From positions 22,337,526-22,401,525 of the forward strand of contig OX411545.1 in the NCBI GenBank assembly GCA_948146395.1: a stretch of DNA of 64,000 nucleotides, in the 5' to 3' direction. The notes below the pieces were generated by a model. It was given only the letters and a program-made list of their open reading frames with translations. It was not told the DNA's origin and ran no database searches. The DNA comes from Fragum whitleyi. Its lineage: Eukaryota > Mollusca > Bivalvia > Cardiida > Cardiidae. A program made the position numbers and the translations under genes. The first letter of the stretch is position 1, and the number at the start of each line of letters is the position of its first letter. Shown in pieces: positions 1 through 10,340 of the stretch.

Positions 1-539
1 AAAGATGTGCTAGTGGTCCGGACACGATTAAAATCAATAAAATTGCACGATTCGCCCCGAGCTCTTCATTTATGGCAAAAGTAACAAAAAAAAAAGCGCG
101 TAACAAAGTAAGCAAAAGTATTAAAAGAAGCTAAGCAGAGAGTCTTTAACAACATTTATGACACTACGAATCTAACTTTAATAATCAAATTCCAGAACGG
201 TTTTTGAAACATATTTGTACTTTGATTAATATGAACAAAAATCCGACATGATACCAATCTTGAAATTCACAGAAAACGATCGAGTTGTTATTCTGGCGAA
301 GAAAATGCCTCATGTCTGAATAAATTCTTCTCGACTATCTGATTCTCAACAGTAAATGATGATAATACTAATTTGTCTCCATTTTTAGCCAAAACAAATA
401 CCGTTCTCGATCATATTCACCTATCCATTTAAGATATCGGAAATGTTATTACTTTACTGTTTAACTTTCTGTTACTAGTTCAAAGGTAAGTCTTCGACTT
501 CTAGGGATCCATCTGTTATTGCTGTTAAAATCACTGTTT

Positions 540-1530
540 AGGTTGTGGAGTAGCATGACGGTACAAATTTACAGGGTGATTTTTCCAGAAACTATTAAAT
601 TTATTCTTAAATGAATTAATATTTGGGGCATTTACTACTTCATCATACAAACCATTCCAAGTGTCAACTACCCTTAGACAGAAACAGTTTCTTCTTAACT
701 CTGTATTTGCAGACTGAGTAATTTGAGATTGTGTCCCCTGGTTCTGTTGGAAGTTGAAATTAAGAGTAGATTTTCTTTTGGTGATTTGTCTATGTCATGT
801 ACGATTTTATAGACTTGTAGAACGTCTGCACATAGTCTTCTATTTTCTAAAATAGGAAGGCCGAGAATTTGTAAGTCTCTCTGTGTACGTGCGGTGGTTA
901 ATGCTCTTAATGAGTTTGGTGGCTCTTCTCTGTACATTTTCTATGGCTACTTGATGTTTCTTGGGGTACGGTGACCAGACTGGACTGGCGTACTCCAAGT
1001 GGGGTCTTACAGTTAGTTACATTGTGAAATTGACATTCATCTCAATCAAAACCATTCTAAATCGCTCACTCAGCGCCCCATTACTTCATTCCAAATACTC
1101 ACTCAAACCATACAAAAACGCTACAAACTCACTTAAAAACATAAACTCACTTAAAAATATATAACACCAACTTCGTTCAGAATGAAAATGGATTGGAAAA
1201 AATCGGGATGCACCGAATTAATTGAAATTGTAAGCGTCTGATTAAATCTTGAAGAAATAGGAAGCTATTTATAGAACATATATGCAAAATTTTTAAAGGG
1301 ATGTAATTAATATCGCTAATTTTGTTCACCCTGAACAAAATTTGCGATATTGGATTACCTCCCATTGATTTCACTCAAAACTCGCTCCACACACTCATTC
1401 AATTTCATTCCTAAACCATTCAAAATCATTCAGCTTGTCAATTTCATGATGTAACTAACTGTACCAGGGATTCATAGAGTTGAAGAAATATAGCTTTGTC
1501 CATGTATTTAAATGATCTATTAAGTCGAAT
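540..1530 (-). pseudogene. LINE reverse transcriptase C-terminal remnant, split by a MITE
   Basis: Read on the minus strand, this is the C-terminal end of a non-LTR retrotransposon reverse transcriptase. Visible pieces are YESLVRPHLEYASPVWSPY, then VAIENVQRRATK, then LQILGLPILENRR followed by a VYKIVHD stretch, and a last block VVDTWNGLYDEVVNAP. These are the usual order of conserved blocks after the RT domain in CR1/Jockey-like LINEs. The blocks lie in different frames, so there are frameshifts and the copy is dead. The reading frame is also cut at the codons for LVRP by a 452-bp insertion at 1010-1461. The upstream RT and endonuclease are absent. It differs clearly from the intact LINE at the right end of the window. 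Confidence 0.8.
1010..1461. mobile_element. Mariner-type MITE with TA target duplication
   Basis: The left end reads CAGTTAGTTACATTGTGAAA and the right end is its inverted counterpart with about two mismatches over 26 bp. Both ends are flanked by TA (1008-1009 and 1462-1463). Removing the insert plus one TA restores the LVRP codons of the surrounding LINE remnant, which proves an insertion. No transposase is present. The TA duplication and a CAGT start fit Tc1/mariner-mobilised MITEs. Confidence 0.8.
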
Positions 1531-2640
1531 AATAAAGTAGAACACCTGTAACCATATCGATGAATATAAACATATGCATGTTAATGTGTTAATAGTGGAT
1601 GAATTTATATATTAGTTTATACTACAATTTTTTGTAATGTATTTAAGTTCGATTGCGACGAAAGATTTGAAGTTTATGGTGTCGCTCTCGAACACCAAAT
1701 CCAAATATGTTCACGTCCATGAGAGAGAGGCAGCGGTTTAAACCCAATTCTACAGTTAGGTGAACTGGGGTTGGCTATGAAGTGTTTTGCTCATAAACAC
1801 ACCCAGGCGAGTGCGTAGTAAAATAATATACTCAACATCATAAATAAACACATCACTCATTTTTTTACAACTTTTTTTCCAATCTTAAATCTATTTATCA
1901 TTGGAAACCCTATGTTGTAGGTGCTAATTTTGAATTGCCTTAGTGAGACAATTCCATTGAGTACCAACAAGAAATGTTTTAAGCAGAGTCTAGTGAAATA
2001 TTTATATTTAAAATCTAAATACTCTCTCTATCTGGAGCTCTGCTCCGAAGAACAACATCGATAGTTGTTAAAATCGACTTTAAACATTGAAATGGTCGAG
2101 TTATGACCCCTTATGGTAAGTGCAAGTGTCCTTCATTTTAAACACGTAAATAAATGATTGATCAATATGTCTTTGACACGTTTAAAATCCTTAATCAAGA
2201 ATTGTGTTACCACCAAAATTTTTAAGCCAAGACTTAGAAGTCTTGGCTTAATCTGATAAATGTGCACACAATTTTTGTTGCTACCTTTACATGCTGTTTT
2301 ACTCGACAAACTTTCATTTCGTAAGATACATTCGTTCTGTTGTATGCAAAGAAAACATGATTGTCATATTTTTGAGGCTCTAATGAAGTAAAGGGCCTGT
2401 CACACTCATTGCACTGTTCGATTCCATGAAGATCAAGATTTTGTCAGATCACAAGTGGAGCGCCATATATTTATATATATATATATAATCTTTTTTTTTT
2501 AGGGGGGGGGTACTTCATCGACAATGAATTGCGTTCCTACAGAGATTCAATACGCTCATATGATACTTTTACTACTTCGCCTATATTGAGGAATAACTCA
2601 TGACTTTCTTTTGCTGGTTTGATTTGAGTAGAGGTTAAGC
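1531..2640. other. Non-coding stretch, no gene seen
   Basis: No supportable exon was found. The stretch holds a near-perfect palindrome at 2222-2251 (two 14-nt arms, TTAAGCCAAGACTT and its complement, around a 2-nt centre) and a low-complexity run of TA dinucleotides, T and G at about 2470-2510. Confidence 0.5.
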
Positions 2641-2644
2641 ATGA

Positions 2645-2829
2645 GAAAAGTTTGGGAATTGATTCATTCAGATTTTATATAGACAATCATTACCACCAAA
2701 TTTCAGGTTAATTGGACAAAAAATGTGGCCTCTCAGTTAACCCAATTTCCAATTTCAGAGGATGGACAATGGACTCCACCTAACCGCAAAAGCTCACCTT
2801 GAGCACTTTGTGCTCATGTGAGCTAAAAA
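2645..2829 (+). mobile_element. Pearl-type element fragment (3' end)
   Basis: A short piece with the core motif AATTTCAGGTT, a GGACAATGGACT stretch, and the family's 3' hairpin (AGCTCACCTTGAGCAC, then its complement) ending GTGAGCTAAAAA. It is one degenerate core unit plus tail, with no 5' head. Confidence 0.65.
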
Positions 2830-3577
2830 TAAGCCATATTTGGGGGTCAATCGAAATTTCTTGAAAAACTTAAGAAGAGGGTCACCCAAGGAACATTTCT
2901 GCCTAGTTATGCAGAAATTGGCTCGACTGGTTTGAGAGAAGAGTTTTTTCAGATTTTATAGTGAAAAAAAGCCCCGCCCTGTCACGCCCATATATAGGGG
3001 GCAATTAGATTATTTTTTTTACCTAAAAGAATATTGAAATCGGCATGTTGGTTTGGGAGGAGAGTTTCTTTAAAGATTTTCAAATGTAAATAAGCCACAC
3101 ACTGCCACGCCCATATTTTGGGGTCAATCAAAATTTCTTTAACAACTATGGAGAGAGTCATCAAAGGTATGCTAATGTAAAGTTTCATTCAAAACAGGCC
3201 AATGGTAGGGGAGAAGATTTTTTTGGGAAAATTAGCCACACCTTGCCACATCCATATTTGGGGGTCATTCAAAAACTCTTGAACAATATACAAAGAGGAT
3301 CATCCAAGGAACACATCTTTTCCATCCAAATTGGCCTTATTGTTTGGGAGAAGAATTTTAAAAGATTTTATAGTCAAAATAAGCCATGCCCTGCGACACC
3401 CATATATGAGGGTCAATCCAAAATTTCTTGAACATTTCTGTTAAGTTTTGTTAAAATTAGCCCATTGATTTTGTTGAAAGAAAAAGTTTAAACATTCACG
3501 GACCCACTGACTCACGCAAAGACACACAATAGACACCCTGCCATGACATTAGATCGCTGGACAGTGGAGCTGAAAAC
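2829..3577 (+). repeat. Tandem array of a CACGCCCATATTTGGGGGTC-type repeat
   Basis: About five diverged units of roughly 125-155 bp share a CCATATTTGGGGGTCAATC segment, a stretch like TTGAACAATTTAAGAAGAGG, and a segment like AAATTGGCCNNNTGGTTTGG. The array ends in ACGGACCCACTGACTCACG, then a degraded terminal palindrome and GTGGAGCTGAAAAC. The same family recurs at 13546-14569, 28750-28878 and 50661-52385, so it is a dispersed element rather than a local duplication. Confidence 0.7.
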
Positions 3578-3644
3578 AGAGTTACTGGCCTTACCCTGTC
3601 AGTATATGCATAGTTGTACGAGCGAGAGTTTACAGCCTTACAAG

Positions 3645-4840
3645 CAACAAGAGGACCATGATGGTCCTAGATCGCTCACCTGAGTCTCTTTGACCCTGGG
3701 ACAACACATCCATCAAATGATGATTTAAACATGAGATCAATCCATGATATTGCATGGACATCTAATTTTTGATTGGATTCATCCTTGAGACCTGGCCAAC
3801 ATTCTGACCAAGTTTAATGAAGGTTTGGCCATATTTGTGGCCTCTAAAGTATAAACAAATAAATTGTCATTAAAGTCCCTTTTCCTGTGATATGGCATGG
3901 ATCCTTCCCATTTTCAATAGGGTTCATCCTTGAGATCTAGCCAACATTCTGACCAAGTTTCATGAATATTGGACCATATTTGTGGCCCCAAGAGTGTAAA
4001 AAAAAACAATTGTCATTAAGGCCCCTTTTCCAGTGGTATGGCAAGGGTCCTTCCCATTTTCGATAAGGTACATCTTTGTGACCTGGTCAACATTCTGACC
4101 AAGTTTCATGAAGATAGGACTATATTTGTGGGTTCCAGAGTGAAAACAAGAAATTTGTCATCAAGCCCCCTTTTCCCATGATATGGCATTAATCCTTCCC
4201 ATTTTTGATAGGGTACAACCTTGTCACCTGGCCAACATTCTGACCAAGTTTCATTAAGATTGCACCATATTTGTGACTTCTAGAGTGTAAACAAGAAAAT
4301 TGTCATTAAGGCCCCTTTTCCCGTGATATGGCATGGAGACTTCCTATTTTCAATAGGGTTAATCCTAGTGACCTGGCAAACATTCTGACCAAGTTTCATG
4401 AAGATTGGACAAAATTTGTGGCCTCCAGAGTGTAAACAAGAAATTTGCCTTTAAGGCCCCTTTTCCCGTGATATGACATGGATCCTTCCCATTTTCGATA
4501 GGGTTCATCCTTGTGACCTGGTCAACATTCTGACCTAGTTTCATGAAGATTGGACCATATTTGTGGCCTCTAGAGTGTACACAAAAAATTTGTCTTTAAG
4601 GCCCCTTTTCCTGTGATATGACATGGATCATTCCTATTTTCAATAGGGTTCATCCTTGTGACCTGGCCAACATTCTGACCAAGTTTCATGAAGATTGGGC
4701 CATATTTGTGGCCTCTAGAGTGTAAACACTTAAATTGTTGACGCCGGACGACAGACGACACACAACGCACAACAGACAACGGACATTCAATGATCACAAA
4801 AGCTCACCTTGAGCACGATGTGCTCAGGTGAGCTAAAAAC
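3645..4840 (+). mobile_element. Pearl-type non-autonomous element with about seven core repeats
   Basis: It starts with the head CAACAAGAGGACCATGATGG (internal palindrome AGGACCATGATGGTCCT) followed by ATCGCTCACCT. The body is tandem ~145-bp units containing GGCCCCTTTTCCCGTGATAT and CATTCTGACCAAGTTTCATG. The tail is rich in ACGACA/GGAC and ends with the hairpin AGCTCACCTTGAGCAC...GTGCTCAGGTGAGCTAAAAA. No protein is encoded. Assignment to pearl / Helentron-associated (HINE-like) elements is an inference from this layout. Confidence 0.75.
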
Positions 4841-5283
4841 CTTGGCTGTATTGAAGCATTTAATGATGATATTTGCTTGAAACTTTCCATGAGCTTTTTC
4901 AATTACAAGGGTAACCATCACTACTAAAGGTCCTAAATCTTAGCACATACATATGTAAATACTATGTCCCTTTTTAAACTTTGGATTTTTTTCTATTCAA
5001 CAACCTTGCCAACATGGCATCTGCTTGTAGTACTCTTGTTTTTTTTCTAGAATTTTTCTAGTCCTTTTCTGTCATTGTATTTGTAAGTATGCCGCAAATA
5101 TTAACAGCAGACTTTCAGAAATTTTCTAAATAAATATTTGAATCATTGGGTAAAGTTTGAATGTGAGTTTTGTGATTGATCTGGCAAATATACATTGGTT
5201 AATATGTTAAAATCAAGAAGAGTAACTAGAATTAGTTCCTTTTGAAATTATTTCAATTTACTAAAACAAAAACAAACAGATCA

Positions 5284-5522
5284 AGGCCCAAGGTTATAAA
5301 AAATTTTATTGTGCTCAACTGAGTTTTTTCTCAAAACTAGAATTCAAATAATTTAAGGAACATGAAAGATGATATCAATAAATTATTTATTACAACCCAT
5401 TTTTACTTATCTTTTATGTTCACATATTTATATTTGTAAAACAGCAGAATTCCTGCTTTAATTTTAAGTTAAAATTTGAAAAAAATTGAATTGAGAGTGA
5501 GAATTTTATAACCTCAGGCCCA
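5284..5522. mobile_element. MITE with GGCCCAAGGTTATAAA inverted ends
   Basis: The left end AAGGCCCAAGGTTATAAA and the right end TTTTATAACCTCAGGCCC are inverted relative to each other, and the interior is AT-rich. A second, better preserved copy lies at 18569-18816. No coding sequence. Confidence 0.6.
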
Positions 5523-5847
5523 TTAATCTTGCCATACTTGCCAAGTTTAATCATGTAATAGTTGTTTTAGTTTTTACTGTTTGTACCTGTCTTTAGTCTG
5601 TTTGACATCTATATGGACCAACATTTTCACCAATTATATAAAATTGTGTTGGTATATTTGTTTTGTATTTGATAAAACCTTTTTTCACTTTTATACCATT
5701 CAAAAAATAAAAGATTTTTTGAAATAAAATGATTTCAAAATAATGATTTTGTCTATCTAGTTACTGTCAATATTTTTGCATTTTCTGCTCTTAAACAGGA
5801 GGGGTGAGGGAATGCTGTTTAGTAGTAGGAAAGTGCAAACTTATAGT

Positions 5848-7230
5848 AACAAGAGGACCATGATGGTCCTTAATCGCTCACCTTCATTATTTTAGTCATA
5901 ATTGATAATCATCAAATTTTCAAGTAAAAGTCTTAATTTGTGATTTGTTAAAGTGTAAACAAGAAAATTGTGATAAAGGCCCCTTTTCCAATGATATGGC
6001 ATGGATCCTTCCCATTTTCAATAGGGTTTATCCTTGTGACCTGACAAATATTCTGACCATGTTTCATGATGATTGGACCATATTTGTGGCCTCTATAGCG
6101 TTAACAAGAAAATTGTCTTGAAGGCCCCTTTTCCAATGATATGGCATGGATCCTTCCCATTTTCAAAAGGATTCATCCTTGCAACCTGGAGATCATTCTG
6201 ACCAAGTTTCATGATGATTGGACCATATTTGTGGCCTCTACAGCGTTAACAAGAAAATTGTCTTGAAGGCCCCTTTTCCCATGATATGGCATGGATCCTT
6301 CCCATTTTCAAAAGGGGTTCATCCTTGCGACCTGGAGATCATTCTGACAAAGTTTCATGATGATTGGACCATATTTGTGGCCTCTATAGCGTTAACAAGA
6401 AAATTGTCTTGAAGGCCCCTTTTCCCATGATATGGCATGGATCCTTCCCATTTTCAAAAGGGTCCATCCTTGCGACCTGGAGATCATTCTGACAAAGTCT
6501 CATGATGATTGGACCATATTTGTGGCCTCTAGAGTGTAAAGAAGAAAATTGTCTTTTGGCCCCTTTTCCCTTGATATGGCACGGAATCTTCCAATTTTCA
6601 ATAGGGTTCATCCTTGAGACCTGGAGATTATTCTGACAAAAATTCATGATGATTGGACCATATTTGTGGCCTCTAGAGCATTAACATGAAAATTGTCTTT
6701 GAGGCCCCTTTTCCCGTGATATGGCACAGATCCTTTCCGTTTTCAATAGGGTTCATCCTTGAGACCTGGAGATTATTCTGACCAAGTTTCATGATGATTG
6801 AACCATATTTGTGGCCTCTAGAGCGTTAACAAGAAAATTGTCTTGAAGGCCCCTTTTCCCATGATATGGCATGGATCCTTCCCATTTTCAAAAGGGTTCA
6901 TCCTTGCGACCTGGAGAACATTCTGACCAAGTTTCATGATGATTGGACCATATTTGTGGCCTCTAGAGTGTAAACAAGAAAATTGTCTTTTAGGACCCTT
7001 TTCCCTTGATATGGCACGGAATCTTCCCATTTTCAATAGGGTTCATCCTGGCGACCTGGAGAACATTCTGACAAAGTTTCATGATATGGTCCATATTTGT
7101 GGCCTCTAGAGTGTAAACACCTAGATTGTTGAGGCTGACGACGCACGATGGATGACGCACGAAGGAAGACGGACATCCAATGATCACAAAAGCTCACCTT
7201 GAGCTTGATGTGCTCAGGTGAGCAAAAACC
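5848..7230 (+). mobile_element. Pearl-type element with eight regular 145-bp units
   Basis: Head AACAAGAGGACCATGATGG, then core units whose GGCCCCTTTT (GGACCCTT in the last) segments start at 5978, 6123, 6268, 6414, 6558, 6703, 6848 and 6993: spacings of 144-146 bp. The tail is GACGACGCACGATGG-like followed by the AGCTCACCTTGAGC hairpin. The core is the same sequence family as at 3645-4840. Short open frames running through the units are a by-product of the repeat and not genes. Confidence 0.8.
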
Positions 7231-8039
7231 ACATGGTTTTTGACTAAACTTTTGACAGACAAAATATTCGATTCTTTCTTATTTGGACAAGTTTGTTAGC
7301 ATATCAAGGGTCATTTTATTTTAAACGTAAATATCATGTGATTATTACCATTACTGCTATACTGTTCACTGGGTAATCCGCGTGAAATCCCAACGGCTAT
7401 GTTCAATAAACTATTTTGATTGGTCTGTGAAAGGGAATGTGGGGTTGGTCTCAGAACATATGTAATTTATTCTTAATATCTTGTGAAAATGTTATATTGT
7501 ACTCGTACTCTAGTAAACCCAGTTTTAAAACCCCTGCTAGTAAATGACAAAAACTTATTTATTTCATAAAAAAAATTGATTTGATACAAAAACAATTCCC
7601 TTAAATCATTCACTTTTGACTCTACCCCTATGCAATCAGAACTATTCTAGGAGGAACAATTTGCTGTTCTGTTTATTACACAAACAGTTAGACTTGAGAG
7701 GCTGACAATTAACATGCAGACGGATGGACAAAATCCTTATTTAACTAACCTTCAAAAACTCTGAAAAAACAAAATTCTTCATGGTATTAGATAGAAAGTT
7801 GATATGACAAGAAAAAATAAATTTTCATCCATTAGTTGCAGAGAATTTCGACGAAATGGTGGTCTTTATACAAGTCAAACAGACTGTAAATAAATTTTAT
7901 GCTCTGTTCTGTTGACGCATTTGCCCAGTCTTATCAGTCTTTACTCTGCACTAAATAGTTAGATATAGACCTTAAGTTTCTATTTAAAATCTCAGAATAT
8001 CTAAGATGCACTGCAAGTTTGTCCAGGCAGTTCAATGTA
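7231..8039. other. Non-coding stretch, no gene seen
   Basis: AT-rich sequence with no supportable exon, repeat or RNA. It lies beyond the 3' end of PDCD2L. Confidence 0.4.
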
Positions 8040-9700
8040 GGAGGGTTGTCCCAGAAATTCGTGAACTTTTTCGATTATTCACAAATCCAGCGTCCAATTA
8101 AAATCAAACTCTTAAGTTGACAACACACGTTAATTTGCAACAGTTTGATAAAGGTTTTACGATATTGATATGGTCATGTACAGGAATAAAGCTGTAAAAG
8201 ACCACTCGGTAGGGTGGTCGGCGCACGTCTAATTTATTACTTACGAATCATATATGTTAGATGTTTGAATGTCATTTATTTCAATATTAATAATGAGTTT
8301 GATATAAAACAACCATTGCTGAAATCATTTAATTCTTGAGTTCGCGCATGTTTATTTTCATACAAAAGACATTACGCAGTGCGCAGTTATTATGTTTTGT
8401 TTTGTTCGAGTGCAAGTCAAACGGCGTGAAAATGGCGACGTCGTCAGATCGCTTGGCGCACAAATTCATTAATTATGAGGTCTGAATCATGAAATAAGCC
8501 CTATACAGACTATAAAAGAAATGGAAATAAGGAATGACCGTAACTGTTTGTAGTGCATACTCTTTTTTTTATGGATAAACGAGGTACAAAAGTGAAACTG
8601 ACTTAAAAAATGTTGGGGAAAAAAGATAAAGTTTGGAAGAACTTATGCCAGAAGCGTCGATAAATGATTGAAAGACATTTTTTGCGACGTCAATCAGAAC
8701 GTCTGTCGGGATACAGAAACTGTGAATACATGTAAGTAAATTAGCAGTGTATAGTTTGATATGACTTGATCATGAGTCGTGCCAATAAACGATGGATATC
8801 AAGATTTTAACCCTTTCCTGTTTTACTAAATTTTGGACCTATCCAAATTCAAAGGTTTTTGAGACAAAAATTTCAAGTGGATTTATTTGAAAAATAACCA
8901 TTCAGTAGGGTTGAAAATAGTGTGGAAAGAGAAGAAATCGCTTGTCAGAAGCAATTTCTTCTTTTTCACAATGTTTTCTCTATCATAAAATCACAGGCAC
9001 GTAAAAAGCAGGGATTAAACAGCAAAGGGTTAAAGAAATATGCATGCACTGTTGGCATCAAAAGAGATTTGGAAGTGGTTTCCACGAAATCCCAGATTTT
9101 TTTGGTGGGTCTATCTCGATGAAATTAAGTAGTGGCAGTGTAATACTAAGGTATTCAAAATAAACCCAAATATTTATTTCCTGTGGGTACAAAACAATAA
9201 AAGTTCCTATTTTGAAACGTCTAAAGATATTGCGATTTGTTATGGGAAAAAAAAACATTCACTTTACTTACCCATTGTCAGGTTTAAAAAAACGATAGTA
9301 CGTATCCATGTAAAAGATTGAGGAAAATGGTTTTAAAATCAAATATCTTTTTGAATTCATAACAAAATTCTATATCAACAATGCTTTGAGATATGTTTTG
9401 ACAAAGGTTCTTTCTTTGTAACAAATATATAGGGCCGGTAAGAACAATGCTTTGATAAGAAGTGGTTTAGTTTTGAAACAACGTTTCACGAATGACATAA
9501 CGACGTTAATAGCGTGCGCCGACACTCATTTACTAGTGTTACGTTTTAATTCATATCTTCACGAGTTTTTAAAATAGCTATCTGTAGTCACACCAGAATA
9601 AAGGTAATGGTTAATCCTCATTACTGGTAATTTTCAGTTTCATCGGATGTTTCAAATAAAAGTTAACGCAAAAGTTCACGAATTCCTGGGACAACCCTCG
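8040..9700. mobile_element. Mariner-like TIR element, no intact transposase
   Basis: Left end GGAGGGTTGTCCCAGAAATT and right end (reverse complement) CGAGGGTTGTCCCAGGAATT form an inverted repeat that continues through CGTGAACTTTT. Both ends touch TA (8038-8039 and 9701-9702). The ends and the TA duplication match Tc1/mariner elements. The 1661-bp interior holds no transposase frame and is interrupted by a small MITE at 8811-9029, so it is a defective or non-autonomous copy. Confidence 0.7.
8811..9029. mobile_element. TTAA-flanked MITE nested in the mariner-like element
   Basis: It begins CCCTTTCCTGTTTTAC and ends with the inverted counterpart GTTTAATCCCTGC-type sequence (ATTAAACAGCAAAGGG), flanked by TTAA at 8807-8810 and 9030-9033. 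TTAA targets and CCC ends fit piggyBac-type mobilisation. A second copy at about 44998-45503 is itself interrupted. Confidence 0.65.
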
Positions 9701-9840
9701 TATGTTCATCACACACACTCACATGAAATTGTTAGTAATGTCGGTCACAGGCTCATAACTGCTCATATTTGTTCTGTCAAAAAGATATGTTTGCATGAGA
9801 AAATAAGCATTGTACATTCATTTGTTACAGAGATCATTAA

Positions 9841-10340
9841 ATCTGTCCTGATCTAGATCACTCTGAACACACTCTGTTCTATAACAATATTCATCGGTTC
9901 AACAGCTCTGTTTTACAGGGGAATACCAACATTGTACAGTTACTTGCTTCCTAGAGTATTAAATCTGTCCTGATCTGGATCACTCTGAACACACTCTGTT
10001 CTAAAACAATCTCCATCTGTCCAGCAGCTCTGTTTTACAGGGGAATACCAACATTGTACAGTTATTTGCTATAAAGAGCTTAAAATCTGTCCTGATCTGG
10101 ATCACTCTGTACAAAAACCCACTCTGTTCTATATCAATATTCATCTGTCCAACAGCTCTGTTTTACAGGGTAATACCAACAATGTACAGTTACTTGCTTC
10201 CTAGAGTATTAAATCTGTCCTGATATGGATCACTCTGTACATAAACATACTCTGTTCTATAACAATCTCCACCTGTCCAACAGCTCTGTTTTACAGGGTA
10301 CTACCAACAATGTACAGTTACTTGCTACCTAGAGTATTAA
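9841..10340 (-). repeat. Four tandem copies of the PDCD2L last-exon tail
   Basis: Read on the minus strand, this stretch repeats the end of the PDCD2L coding sequence, including the residues SCWTD, RTECV, QSDPDQ, RFNTLGSK and the stop codon. Copies are anchored by ATCTGTCC-like sequence at 9841, 9963, 10085 and 10213; the genuine exon has it at 10341. Spacings are 122, 122, 128 and 128 bp. The copies at 9963 and 10213 keep an open frame through to the stop; those at 9841 and 10085 carry internal stops. They lie after the gene's stop codon, so they would be 3' UTR or downstream DNA. They lack the exon's real splice acceptor. Confidence 0.85.

Noticed and set aside
6218..7187. Short proteins with HSRGHKYGPI and MNPIENG repeats
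   Set aside because: Same explanation: chance open frames in the tandem core of the 5848-7230 element.
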